Source: UMGS1279 sp045540715 (GTDB lineage Bacteria > Bacillota > Clostridia > Oscillospirales > Acutalibacteraceae). From it: 64,000 bases of DNA. The translations under genes were made by a program, and so were the position numbers. This document shows, one piece after another, positions 43,301-51,724 of this stretch. Location of the stretch: positions 30,565 through 94,564 of the forward strand of contig JAZQHT010000015.1 of NCBI GenBank assembly GCA_045540715.1, given 5' to 3'. The notes under the pieces were generated by a model. It made no database searches. It saw only the letters and a list, made by a program, of their open reading frames with translations, and was not told the origin of the DNA. How positions within the stretch are numbered: position 1 is the stretch's first letter; the number at the start of each line of letters is the position of its first letter.

Positions 43301-46300
43301 GTTTTGAAAATGCCACCGGTACAGTATATTTCGACTGTTTGCAACTTGAAGAAGGTCTTTTAGACGACTATAACCTTGCAGAAAACAGTGTATTTTTAAG
43401 AAGTAACAACTGGTATTCCGGCGCAATATATTCTATTGGCACACCAACAGCCGGTGCCCCAAGCTATTTAACAAAATCGGCTAAAATTTATGGTGATGGC
43501 TTAAATTATAAGCATATATCCCACACCTCGTACGTAGGGCAAAGCGCAGAAAATCTTGCAATAAATATTTCTGTATATGCAAGAGCAAATTCTGTTAATA
43601 CCGAAAAGGATTCTACACGTTATTTCGGCGTTAAATATACTATTTTCTATACCGATAATACATCACAGTCGGGTGGTCAGCAGTTTAATACACATAGCGA
43701 CGCCTGGCAGTATTGGTCAATACTTGCAATGCCAACTGCCGCAAATAAGGCAAAGACCATTAGTAAAATAACTGTATATTTAACATATAATAATAACAGA
43801 AACTATGCCGAGTGGTCGGGACTAAGCGTTAAGGTAGATAAAACTGCCGCAACCTTTAGTTACGATAGTAAAGGTAATCCAATTTCTGCAAACACAGCAG
43901 GCGGTTTAGAAGGTACTAGCGATTTTGATTCTACAACCAATCGCCTACTTACAAGCTCTGACGAAATTGACGGAAATTACACCTATACTTATTATGACGA
44001 ATCTGAGGCCACTAAGTATAGATTAAAATCTGCTACACAAACCGGCTTAAATCAAATATATAATTTTGAGTATAATTCTCACGGTCAAGCAACCAAGGTT
44101 ACACAAGGCGCGGCTAACTCAACCGGCACTATTTATCAAAGCAGCGCTACCTATTCAACCGATGGTGAAAAACTGCTTAGCGCAGAAAGTGTAAGCGGTT
44201 CAAATACAAGCTATACTTATGATGCGTATAATAGACCGTCAACCGTTACAACCAACGGCGTTGCTGTTAACTATACTTACGATAATGGCAACCGCGTAAC
44301 GAATATTAACGCGTTAAGAGATTCTAATAACGCAAATTCTATTATTGCAAATTCTTACGGTTACGATAGTATTGGAAGACTTTCCACAATAACCCATAAC
44401 GGCTTTAATTATAGCTTAAGCTATGATAATTTTGGCCGTCAGTCTGCGGTTTATGTTGGTAATCAACAATTAGCCGGCTATTATTACGATAGTTATGGCA
44501 GATTACTAAGAACAAGTTATGGTAATGGATTTGAGTCTTCTAATTCTTACGACAATAAAGGTAGATTAATAGCCCAGCAAATAGGCACACAAAGAAGTAT
44601 TGCTTATGGCTATAACGAGGCAGGGCGTTTAGGTAGCATTACTACAACCTTGCCAAACTTTAGTATATTTACTTCTTTTGAATATGATATACTTGGCAGA
44701 TTAATTAATGCTAATAAAAACATATCCGGCTTTGGTCAGGTTTATTATAACTATGGCTATAACAATAAAAACCAACTTGTAAGCTTGGCGTATAATATTA
44801 ACGGCGTAACCCACGGCGCAGAATATGCCTATACTTATTCTAATATTGGCACCTTAACAACCTTTAATAACGGTGTTAAAGTAAATAAAACTTTAAACCA
44901 CCTAGCCGCAACAAACAGTAAAATGGTTATAAATACAAATAACCGCGGCTTAAAGGTTAGCTATACTTATAAAGAAGATTCTTCTCGTAATTATGGCTTA
45001 GTAGAAAGTTATAGATATAGCATTGGCACTGTAACCGATGCTACAAATAACACCATATCAAACCCGGTTAACGATTCTGTTTATACCTATACTTACGATG
45101 CTAACGGCAATATAACCGAAATCAAATGCGATGGATACTTAATGTATCGTTATCATTATGATGATTTAGGCCAACTAATTCGCATTGACGATACCGAAAC
45201 GGTTGAAACCTCGCTTTACGAATATGATGCCGGTGGTAATATTATAAGCCATAAAATCGCCAACGAGCTATCTCTTGAAGACGATATTAGCGACCTAACC
45301 TTTAGAGTAGTTAATACATATACTTACGGCAACAATAACTGGAAAGACCTGTTAACTGCATATAACGGTAATACAATAACTTACGATGCTATTGGTAACC
45401 CGTTAACCTATAAAAACGGTGAACAGTTTACCTGGCAAGGCAGAAGCTTATATACCATAACAAAAGGCAGCCAAACCATCACTAATTTATATAACGAAGA
45501 TGGCATAAGGGTTAAAAAGACGGTTGTTGATAGCTCTAACGGTACTTCTAAAGAAGTTAACTACATTTTAGACGGTAACCAAATTGTTGCAATTCAAGAT
45601 GGCGATAATTTATATAGGTTCTATTACGACGTTGACGGCGTTAGAACTGCAATGGAATATAACGGTAATATATACTATTACCAATATAACTTGCAGGGCG
45701 ACGTTACAGGTCTTTACGATAGTAACTTTAATTTAGTGGTTACCTATCTTTATGATGCTTATGGATATAATTACTCTATTAACAGCTATGAAACTATTGG
45801 TAACATTAACCCATTTAGATATCGCGGTTATTTATACGACGAAGAAACCGGCTTTTATTATCTAAACAGTAGATATTACGATCCCGAAACCGGTAGATTT
45901 ATTAATGCGGATGGATTTGTTTCTACAGGTCAAGGATTAAATGGTAACAATATGTTCTCTTATTGCGGCAATAATCCGGTTAATAGAAAAGACACTACAG
46001 GTCAGTTTTGGGCTACAGCTCTAGCAATTATAGTTGTTACAATATGTACCGCAATTCTTTCAGGGTGTTCAGCAAATGTTAAAAAGGAACCCGACCCCTA
46101 TTCCAACCAAGCAAATTGTTATGCATATGCAATGAAATTAGAAAATGATCCTAGAACTGGTCGTCCATTTACAAGTAAACCTCAACCTGGAGATTTTTCC
46201 GGAAATGGGCTTACCGGGAAAGATTTGATGGGAAGTTCTGAAACAGTAAAGAAAGCAATTAACACAAGAGTCTTGGCAGATGCAAAAGTTTTAAATCTCA

Positions 46301-46551
46301 ACTACACGGAAGTTAATAGTGCAGATCATGTTGCAAAATCAGGGAACTGGGTTGTTGCATTAGTTTATGCGACTGATGGTACGGACTATCACTGGTACCG
46401 AAGAAATGATGATGGAACTTGGTCACATAAACCTGGTTCTACACCTATAATAAGTTGGGATGCTTCAGGACATACTATCACCGATCCTGCAACTTGTAAT
46501 CGAGGCATTTATGATGGGTTTTTAGGATATTATGAAGTTGGGCCGAATTAA
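40363..46551 (+). CDS. Secreted RHS/YD-repeat protein with C-terminal cysteine-peptidase-like domain
   Basis: A 2062-residue exported protein from ATG 40363 (SD GGAGG); a longer reading would start inside the terminator. It has a signal peptide at about 1-34. A beta-rich region of about 300-500 looks like a DNRLRE-type domain (TWDITALVKKWYSNSATNKG). Long YD/RHS repeats (YSYDAYNR-like, FEYDILGR, YTYDANGN) run to the core end RYRGYLYDEETGFYYLNSRYYDP. The last 181 residues are a separate tip: a hydrophobic helix (ALAIIVVTICTAILSGC), then NCYAYAM (Cys1919), DYHWYRR (His2010) and WSHKPG (His2022), resembling a papain-like hydrolase. RHS shells carry polymorphic toxins, as in WapA. The toxin role is inferred; the next gene is the likely immunity partner. 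Confidence 0.85.
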   Translation: MKNNKFTLRLISIILTFSMILTSLPISVTAETDTLTEEPILDTTETSEIKEATIIEEIEEKREPNVKHFLLSDGTYTAAVYDEDVHVLEEDGSYSEIDNSLIDDGSDLKAKNGKNDIKLSNNTNSSKLVKMNIGGYKLSWNFEDINKTKSAKIKNKETKELTGDEKHLTITNNKGYAYFENAFDNVDLEYIIGTNSVKENIILKQKGAKSTYIVNYNIDNLTAVQTDSKTITLYDGENPVFTLSAPVMTDSVGESSNDLTLTLVEQNNKKLKVQITANEDWLNSDDRVYPVTLDPVAVFMLGATNISYKYSYTNTSVTESAPGTLYVGYSLGYTGTNCSAVKLNTLPTLSNGDMIYKAQIMLYLNEFQHGTSNSGGFINVDLHEITSAWSGFSASTIYVKGNTPVSSSTVIDYQKASAALEDKHATWDITALVKKWYSNSATNKGFVLKASNMVTTDDNIAWYANPANTSNGDYYKSPAFAIYYLNHKGIENYWSFTNFTAGTGSAYVNNYTGNLVYSVPVISTTSENMPASVVLTYNSIQSGHFPNSICGAGFRTNYDIKVSYLTPGVGLNDELQALDYYYTIEDADGTVHYMKSVDGHTGGTHKDEDGLGWTLAYCSTGDPYVLTDKDNNKWHFNNRGRLVGIYSNQSSDHITLTYDSTGYVLQSVTDGAGNTLTFTRNQYNAILNIADEFGRKVYFSYSNAGLKKITYYDGTSVNMVYDSSYKMTEIVSPDDTAIGISYISSGEANEKHRVSQVTEYSAKDENGARTSQNSLTFAYNKDNTTNITNSLNETTTYVFDNLGRQISAYSNEYGASSSSWQSLGTDATINDANYKNNKLLASYSAEKLTANHIWNHSFEANVLAGMTNTTNDGTNHYVLTTEEKYYGSQSVKVNHTSASTSDSITQTVENLTAGTYTYSAYVKASNIVGNGGGYIKATYVDANGVSQTVKSEYIKTTNGWQRVNIKLDNVAAGSVNITLGFENATGTVYFDCLQLEEGLLDDYNLAENSVFLRSNNWYSGAIYSIGTPTAGAPSYLTKSAKIYGDGLNYKHISHTSYVGQSAENLAINISVYARANSVNTEKDSTRYFGVKYTIFYTDNTSQSGGQQFNTHSDAWQYWSILAMPTAANKAKTISKITVYLTYNNNRNYAEWSGLSVKVDKTAATFSYDSKGNPISANTAGGLEGTSDFDSTTNRLLTSSDEIDGNYTYTYYDESEATKYRLKSATQTGLNQIYNFEYNSHGQATKVTQGAANSTGTIYQSSATYSTDGEKLLSAESVSGSNTSYTYDAYNRPSTVTTNGVAVNYTYDNGNRVTNINALRDSNNANSIIANSYGYDSIGRLSTITHNGFNYSLSYDNFGRQSAVYVGNQQLAGYYYDSYGRLLRTSYGNGFESSNSYDNKGRLIAQQIGTQRSIAYGYNEAGRLGSITTTLPNFSIFTSFEYDILGRLINANKNISGFGQVYYNYGYNNKNQLVSLAYNINGVTHGAEYAYTYSNIGTLTTFNNGVKVNKTLNHLAATNSKMVINTNNRGLKVSYTYKEDSSRNYGLVESYRYSIGTVTDATNNTISNPVNDSVYTYTYDANGNITEIKCDGYLMYRYHYDDLGQLIRIDDTETVETSLYEYDAGGNIISHKIANELSLEDDISDLTFRVVNTYTYGNNNWKDLLTAYNGNTITYDAIGNPLTYKNGEQFTWQGRSLYTITKGSQTITNLYNEDGIRVKKTVVDSSNGTSKEVNYILDGNQIVAIQDGDNLYRFYYDVDGVRTAMEYNGNIYYYQYNLQGDVTGLYDSNFNLVVTYLYDAYGYNYSINSYETIGNINPFRYRGYLYDEETGFYYLNSRYYDPETGRFINADGFVSTGQGLNGNNMFSYCGNNPVNRKDTTGQFWATALAIIVVTICTAILSGCSANVKKEPDPYSNQANCYAYAMKLENDPRTGRPFTSKPQPGDFSGNGLTGKDLMGSSETVKKAINTRVLADAKVLNLNYTEVNSADHVAKSGNWVVALVYATDGTDYHWYRRNDDGTWSHKPGSTPIISWDASGHTITDPATCNRGIYDGFLGYYEVGPN

Positions 46552-46565
46552 GTGAGGGGACGGTT

Positions 46566-47042
46566 ATGAAAAAAATTATAATTACATTATTGCTGATAGC
46601 ATTAACTTTGTCGGGATGCAAAAATAACGCTAATATACAAATAGGTGATTCAATGACCATGATAAACAATCAACAAGTTCCGTTTATATCTCTTAATTGT
46701 TTGTCAGTTTATCGGGAAAATAATGTGTATACAATAGTTGTGGAGAAAAATGGAGTGGTTCAAAAGACAGTAGAGTTTTCTTCTGACAGAAAATGTCGTG
46801 CTGTTCAAGGATTGGTTTTATTGAAGAATGAAGACATGAACCAGTATCTAGATAAGAGCCTAACTGAGTTAAAAGAAAAATTTGGAGAAGTACATGCCGA
46901 TATCGGTAGTGGCTTTTATATTCCTGCCTATATTACCGAGAACGGATATCTTATTTATTTTTCAATGGAAAATGATATCGTTTATAAAGTTATGAAACGA
47001 GATCTTTTAACTAATGTGGTAGTAGGGCGTCTACCTCAATAA
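46566..47042 (+). CDS. Small lipoprotein, probable immunity protein for the RHS tip
   Basis: A 158-residue predicted lipoprotein with N-terminus MKKIIITLLLIALTLSGCKN; the lipobox TLSGC sits near residue 18. The mature part is a small alpha/beta domain with no recognised family. It starts 15 bases after the RHS gene behind GAGGGGACGG, so the two are co-expressed. A lipidated partner outside the membrane would protect against a toxin acting at the cell surface. Leu codons include TTG and CTG and Gly often uses GGA, unlike most of the window, which suggests joint transfer with the tip. Function is inferred from position only. Confidence 0.65.
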   Translation: MKKIIITLLLIALTLSGCKNNANIQIGDSMTMINNQQVPFISLNCLSVYRENNVYTIVVEKNGVVQKTVEFSSDRKCRAVQGLVLLKNEDMNQYLDKSLTELKEKFGEVHADIGSGFYIPAYITENGYLIYFSMENDIVYKVMKRDLLTNVVVGRLPQ

Positions 47043-47119
47043 CATTTTTCAGATTTGAAAGACAGGGGCCGGTTCTTTTGTCCACAACCGCAATAACAAG
47101 AAATTTCTTAAAAACAAAA

Positions 47120-47142
47120 GCAGAGTTCATTTTGAACTCTGC
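47120..47142 (-). terminator. Hairpin with minus-strand T-run downstream of pnp
   Basis: Stem GCAGAGTTC / GAACTCTGC. Read on the minus strand it is followed by TTTTGTTTTT, so it acts as a back-up terminator for pnp. The plus strand has no T-run. Confidence 0.7.
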
Positions 47143-47218
47143 TCGGGCAAAAAATATTTGTGAATAATTTTCACAAAATCAAATTTTAATGTCGGCGGGG
47201 TTAATTCCCCAAAAATAA

Positions 47219-47247
47219 AAAAGAAGGTTCGTTTGAACCTTCTTTTT
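47219..47247. terminator. Bidirectional terminator between the RHS module and pnp
   Basis: Stem AAGAAGGTTC / GAACCTTCTT with loop GTTT, flanked by A's on the left and T's on the right, so it can end both the plus-strand RHS module and minus-strand pnp. Confidence 0.88.
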
Positions 47248-47266
47248 GTTTTATTATTTTGCTTTA

Positions 47267-49429
47267 TTATCTTCTTTTAAAGCCGCGTTTTTGTCTTGGT
47301 TTTTCTTCTTCGCCGCTGTCTTCAACGGTTAAGCCCTCAACCTCAACTAAAGCGTCTCTACGAGAAAGATTAATTCTGCCTTGGTCGTCAATTTCGGTAA
47401 CCTTAACGATTACTTCGTCGCCAACTGTAACGGCGTCTTCAACCTTTTCAACGCGTTTAACGTCTAATTTAGAAATATGAACTAAACCTTCTTTACCGGG
47501 AGCAATTTCAACAAATGCGCCAAAGTTCATAAGTCTTGTAACCTTACCACGATAAATTGCGCCAACTTCGGGGTCAAGTGCGATTGTTTCAACAATCATT
47601 AAAGCACGTTTTGCGTCTTCCATATCGATTGCTTGAATAAATACTTTACCGTCGTCGTCAATATCAATTTTGCAGTTGCAGTCTGCTTGAATTTTTTGAA
47701 TAACCTTACCGCCTGAACCGATAACTTCGCGAATTTTATCGGGATGAATTTTTGTTGAAAGCATTTTTGGAGCGTATTTAGAAAGTTCTTTTCTGGGCTC
47801 AGGAATTGCTTTTAACATAATTTCGTCTAAAATGTATAGACGTGCTTTATAGGTTTTTTCTAAAGCTTCTTTAATAATTTCGGGTGTTAAACCGTGAATT
47901 TTAAGGTCCATTTGAATTGCGGTAATACCTTTATGAGTACCTGCAACCTTAAAGTCCATATCGCCAAAGAAGTCTTCTAATCCTTGAATATCAACCATTG
48001 TCATAAAACGGTCGCCCTCTGTAATTAAACCGCAAGAAATACCTGCAACGGGGGCTTTAATTGGAACGCCTGCGTCCATAAGGGCAAGTGTTGAACCGCA
48101 AATTGAACCTTGAGAGGTTGAACCGTTAGAAGAAAGAACTTCAGATACTAAACGTAAAGAATAGGGGAATTCTTCTTCAGAAGGAATAACCGGTACTAAT
48201 GCTCTTTCTGCTAATGCACCGTGACCAATTTCACGTCTGCCAGGTCCACGAGAAGGACGAGTTTCGCCAACAGAATATGAAGGCATATTGTAGTGGTGCA
48301 TATAACGTTTTGTTTCTTCACTGTCAATACCATCAAGTAATTGGCTATCACGAATTGCGCCTAAAGTTGCAATTGTTAAAACTTGAGTTTGACCACGGCC
48401 GAATAAACCGCTACCGTGAACACGTGGAAGTAAACCAACTTCGCTATATAGTGGACGGATTTCGTCAATACCACGACCGTCAACACGTTTGTTTTCGTCT
48501 AATAACCAACGACGAACAATAAACTTTTGAAGCTTATACATACATTCGTCAATTTGGCCTTCTTTTTCAGGATATTTTTCGTCTAAAGCTGCGTGCACTC
48601 TGTCGTAAATAGGTAATAATCTTTCGTCTCTAACCTTTTTATCGTCGGTATCAAGTGCAACCTTAACGTCGTCAATAGCTAAAGCTTTTACTTCTTCAAA
48701 CATTTCTTCAGGTGGAGTTGTGCTTTCGTAAGTAAACTTTTCTTTACCAATTTCTTTAACGATATCATTAATAAAGCTTACAACCTTTTGGTTTTCTGCG
48801 TGGCCTTTCATAATACCGTCAAACATTGTTTCGTTATCAACTTCGTTTGCTCCTGCTTCAATCATAGCAACTAAATCAGAAGTGGAAGCAACGGTAACTT
48901 GCATATCGCTTTTTGCAGCGTCAGCAGCATTTGGGTTTAATACAATTTTACCATCAACTAAACCAACCGATACGCTAGAAACAGGGCCTTCCCAAGGAAT
49001 ATCAGAAATTGAAAGTGCTGTAGAAGCTGCAATTAAACCTGTAATTTCAGGTGAGCAGTCGGGGTCGGTTGACATTACTGTACAAACAACAGAAACGTCG
49101 TTTCTCATATCTTTTGGGAATAATGGTCTAATAGGTCTGTCAATTACACGAGAAGCTAAAATTGCTTTGTCGGTAGGTTTACCTTCACGGCGTGTAAATG
49201 AGCCGGGAATTTTACCAACTGAATATAATTTTTCTTCAAAATCAACAGAAAGGGGTAAAAAGTCAATACCATCTCTTGGTTTTGCACTGGCGGTTACTGC
49301 ACAGAAAACAGCAGTTTCGCCATAACGAACTAAAACTGCACCGTTTGCTAAAGGTGCCATTTTACCGGTTTCAACAGTTAAGGTTCTGCCGGCAAATTCT
49401 GTAGTAAATACTTTAAAATTTTCGTACAT
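47267..49429 (-). CDS. pnp: Polyribonucleotide nucleotidyltransferase (PNPase)
   Basis: A 720-residue phosphorolytic 3'-5' exoribonuclease. It has two RNase PH-like domains (about 1-215 and 310-540, with TIATLGAIRDSQLLDGID and MDIKVAGTHKGITA-like residues), a helical linker, a KH domain (IREVIGSGGKVIQKIQ) and a C-terminal S1 domain (YRGKVTRLMNFGAFVEI) ending in a basic tail. The start ATG 49429 is chosen because GGAGGAAC lies just upstream; a longer reading would include the SD. It follows rpsO, the conserved order. Degrades mRNA and processes RNA ends. Confidence 0.96.
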   Translation of the reverse strand: MYENFKVFTTEFAGRTLTVETGKMAPLANGAVLVRYGETAVFCAVTASAKPRDGIDFLPLSVDFEEKLYSVGKIPGSFTRREGKPTDKAILASRVIDRPIRPLFPKDMRNDVSVVCTVMSTDPDCSPEITGLIAASTALSISDIPWEGPVSSVSVGLVDGKIVLNPNAADAAKSDMQVTVASTSDLVAMIEAGANEVDNETMFDGIMKGHAENQKVVSFINDIVKEIGKEKFTYESTTPPEEMFEEVKALAIDDVKVALDTDDKKVRDERLLPIYDRVHAALDEKYPEKEGQIDECMYKLQKFIVRRWLLDENKRVDGRGIDEIRPLYSEVGLLPRVHGSGLFGRGQTQVLTIATLGAIRDSQLLDGIDSEETKRYMHHYNMPSYSVGETRPSRGPGRREIGHGALAERALVPVIPSEEEFPYSLRLVSEVLSSNGSTSQGSICGSTLALMDAGVPIKAPVAGISCGLITEGDRFMTMVDIQGLEDFFGDMDFKVAGTHKGITAIQMDLKIHGLTPEIIKEALEKTYKARLYILDEIMLKAIPEPRKELSKYAPKMLSTKIHPDKIREVIGSGGKVIQKIQADCNCKIDIDDDGKVFIQAIDMEDAKRALMIVETIALDPEVGAIYRGKVTRLMNFGAFVEIAPGKEGLVHISKLDVKRVEKVEDAVTVGDEVIVKVTEIDDQGRINLSRRDALVEVEGLTVEDSGEEEKPRQKRGFKRR

Positions 49430-49550
49430 TTTATGTTCCTCCATTTTTTATATTTTAAACGGATTATGGAGATTAAACTATAAATCCAACAGTTAAAATT
49501 TAACCGCTCGATTCACAGCTTAAACGCCACTCTCCGTATTTTACACACAA

Positions 49551-49583
49551 ACCGGCAAACCGAAGAATCTTCGGTCTGCCGGA
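49551..49583 (-). terminator. Strong hairpin between rpsO and pnp
   Basis: A long stem CCGGCA-ACCGAAGA / TCTTCGGT-TGCCGG with a tight loop lies just after rpsO. On the minus strand it is followed only by GGTTTGTGTGT, so termination is partial at best. It may be an RNase III processing site, as in the E. coli rpsO-pnp gap. Confidence 0.65.
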
Positions 49584-49591
49584 AATGTTTA

Positions 49592-49858
49592 CTATTTTCT
49601 GATGCCTAAACGTGCGATAATGCTTCTGTATCTTTCAATATCAATTTTTTGAAGATAAGCTAAAAGATTACGTCTATGACCAACCATTTTTAATAGACCT
49701 CTACGGCTATGATGGTCGTTTTTGTGAACCTTTAAGTGCTCGGTTAAATCGTTAATTCTTTTGGTAAGTAAAGCGATTTGAACTTCTGCAGAACCGGTGT
49801 CGCCATCGTGAGTTTTGTACTCAGCAATGATAGCATCTTTTTGATCTTTTAATAACAT
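49592..49858 (-). CDS. rpsO: 30S ribosomal protein S15
   Basis: An 88-residue uS15, which binds 16S rRNA early in 30S assembly. Signature segments are YKTHDGDTGSAEVQIALLTK, HLKVHKNDHHSRRGLLKMVG and HRRNLLAYLQKIDIERYRSI. SD AAAGGAG before ATG. First gene of rpsO-pnp on the minus strand. The leader upstream contains a GATAACTCCTTATC hairpin that may serve autoregulation. Confidence 0.97.
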   Translation of the reverse strand: MLLKDQKDAIIAEYKTHDGDTGSAEVQIALLTKRINDLTEHLKVHKNDHHSRRGLLKMVGHRRNLLAYLQKIDIERYRSIIARLGIRK

Positions 49859-49975
49859 CGTTTTTTCTCCTTTTCTATATTTCTAATCCATAATCCGAGA
49901 AGCACGATAAGGAGTTATCGCTACCCCCAGAAACGGACGCTTAGTTAGTATAACACATAAAAATAAAAAAGTAAA
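49859..49975 (-). promoter_or_regulatory. rpsO promoter and leader
   Basis: On the minus strand, -35 TTTACT (49970-49975) and -10 TATACT (49947-49952) are 17 bases apart. The leader that follows is about 85 bases and contains a short GATAA/TTATC hairpin near 49900-49915 and the SD. It may be an S15 autoregulatory leader; the fold was not solved. Confidence 0.6.
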
Positions 49976-50062
49976 GTTTTTTATTAAAATATTTTAATTT
50001 GACTTTATAGTAAATTTATTATATTATTATATTAATATAAATTACTATGGGAGGTGTGCTCT

Positions 50063-51724
50063 ATGAAAAAGACCCTTGCGTTATTTTTAATTTTTGCGCT
50101 TTGTCTTTTTTTAAGCACCCCTTCTTTTGCTTATATAGAAGTTGGCGAAGACACCGACATTGACGTTTTTGAGCCAAGCGAAAATTTGCCTGAGGGCGAT
50201 ATTGATATGGGCGAACTTGAAATGGAGACCCATAACGTTGCAGATTTATCGGGATATTATAAAACAGAAGGTCGCACCCATTATAAAGACGGTATGCCCT
50301 CTTTAGCATATACCGCTTCTTCTTTTGAGTTTAACGCCTACTGCGAAGGCGATATTTATATGACCTTTGATATACCAAAAATAAACTCGTCTTTAGGTAA
50401 CGGCACCTATTTAACGGTTTATATAGACGGTGTTAAACAAAGCCGTTCTGTTGGGCATTTAAACTATTACGGTGAAGAAACCGCAGTTATTGCCACAAAC
50501 CTTTCTTTAGGTAACCATAATATTAAAATTGTACGTTCAACAGAGCTCGAACCCTCTTTGGTTTACGTTAAAGATATTACCCTTTGCGGTAAGTTTTTAG
50601 AAAAGCCCGCTGATAACGACTTGCTTATTGAATTTGTTGGTGGAGCGGCAATTACAGGTCAAAGAATTTTATACGATAAAGAACTTGCAATGTACGATTC
50701 AACCGCTGCAATTTACCAAGACGGCACCATAACCTTTGCATATAAAACGGCCGAAAAACTATCTGCAGATATTAGCGTTGTAGCTCGTCAAGGTATAGGA
50801 GCAACAACCGGCTGGCAAAAGGTATCTATGATTGATGCATATAATTACACAATGCACGCGGCTAATAACACCCTTTTATACGACTTTGCAAAACAACCCG
50901 ATATTATTGTGGTTGAGCTTGGCGCCTGTGATTACGACGTTTTAAAATGGAACAACACCACCAAAACCGAAGAAGAAATTATCGACGGTTTTTACGATAT
51001 GTTAGCACTACTACGCGAGAAAAACCCAAACGCCTACATTATTTGGACCTATGGGTTTAACGATACAGACCTTAAAAACGTTATTCCCGAAGTTTTGGCA
51101 AATAGCGGCGGCGAAGAAAAAGGCTTTTACGGTTTGCAGTTAACCTATAATAATTCGGGCACAAATGGACTTCCAAGCCTTTCGTCTCATGAAACGGCAA
51201 GTGAAGAACTTGTAAACTTTATAAAATCAAAAAAATTACATAACCCCAAAGCACCAACCGTTACATTTACACCAGAAAATAACGGTGTATATACAGAAAG
51301 CCCGGTTATTACTTTAACCGCAAAAGACAAAGCCACCAAAAAAATGTATTACAAGCTTTATAAAACGGGGGATGTTACCCCTACTAGCTTTACCGAATAT
51401 ACTGCACCATTAACAGTTAACACAAACGGCGAATATACCCTTATTGTTGCTTCAAGTAACAGTAGCGGTGAAATGGGTAACACTAAAACCTACACCTTTA
51501 CTTATAATTCAGAATATAAAGATTATATTGTGGGCGACGTTAATAACGATACCGAAATTAACGGTAAAGATTTAACCATGTTGCGCCGTTATTTAGCAGG
51601 TTGGGAACTTTCTGTTAACGAAAAATCTTGCGATACTAATGGCGACACAGAAGTTAATAGCAAAGACGCAACGCATTTTGCAAGATATTTAGCAGGTTGG
51701 GCAGGAATTGAATTAGCACAATGA
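50063..51724 (+). CDS. Exported dockerin protein with degenerate SGNH esterase domain
   Basis: A 553-residue protein from ATG 50063 (SD GGGAGGTG). Signal peptide about 1-24; an acidic linker; a jelly-roll domain (about 65-185); an SGNH-like domain (about 187-385); a chitobiase/FN3-like domain (about 395-480, with ITLTAKDKATKKMYYKLY); and a type I dockerin (490-553) with two calcium loops, VGDVNNDTEINGKDLTMLRR and DTNGDTEVNSKDATHFARY. The jelly-roll plus SGNH layout is that of CE2 acetyl esterases, but the nucleophile block GDS reads GGAA and the catalytic His position reads SLSSH. It is probably non-catalytic, docking to a cohesin scaffold as a binding module. It overlaps the active-type paralog by four bases. 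Confidence 0.85.
   Translation: MKKTLALFLIFALCLFLSTPSFAYIEVGEDTDIDVFEPSENLPEGDIDMGELEMETHNVADLSGYYKTEGRTHYKDGMPSLAYTASSFEFNAYCEGDIYMTFDIPKINSSLGNGTYLTVYIDGVKQSRSVGHLNYYGEETAVIATNLSLGNHNIKIVRSTELEPSLVYVKDITLCGKFLEKPADNDLLIEFVGGAAITGQRILYDKELAMYDSTAAIYQDGTITFAYKTAEKLSADISVVARQGIGATTGWQKVSMIDAYNYTMHAANNTLLYDFAKQPDIIVVELGACDYDVLKWNNTTKTEEEIIDGFYDMLALLREKNPNAYIIWTYGFNDTDLKNVIPEVLANSGGEEKGFYGLQLTYNNSGTNGLPSLSSHETASEELVNFIKSKKLHNPKAPTVTFTPENNGVYTESPVITLTAKDKATKKMYYKLYKTGDVTPTSFTEYTAPLTVNTNGEYTLIVASSNSSGEMGNTKTYTFTYNSEYKDYIVGDVNNDTEINGKDLTMLRRYLAGWELSVNEKSCDTNGDTEVNSKDATHFARYLAGWAGIELAQ

Noticed and set aside
43861..45900. Nested repeats of RHS as a DNA repeat array
   Set aside because: The repetition is at protein level (YD repeats) with diverged DNA; it is not a CRISPR or satellite.
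47120..47142. Inverted GTTC...GAAC as a LexA site
   Set aside because: The half-sites face the wrong way and the stem with minus-strand T-run is a terminator.
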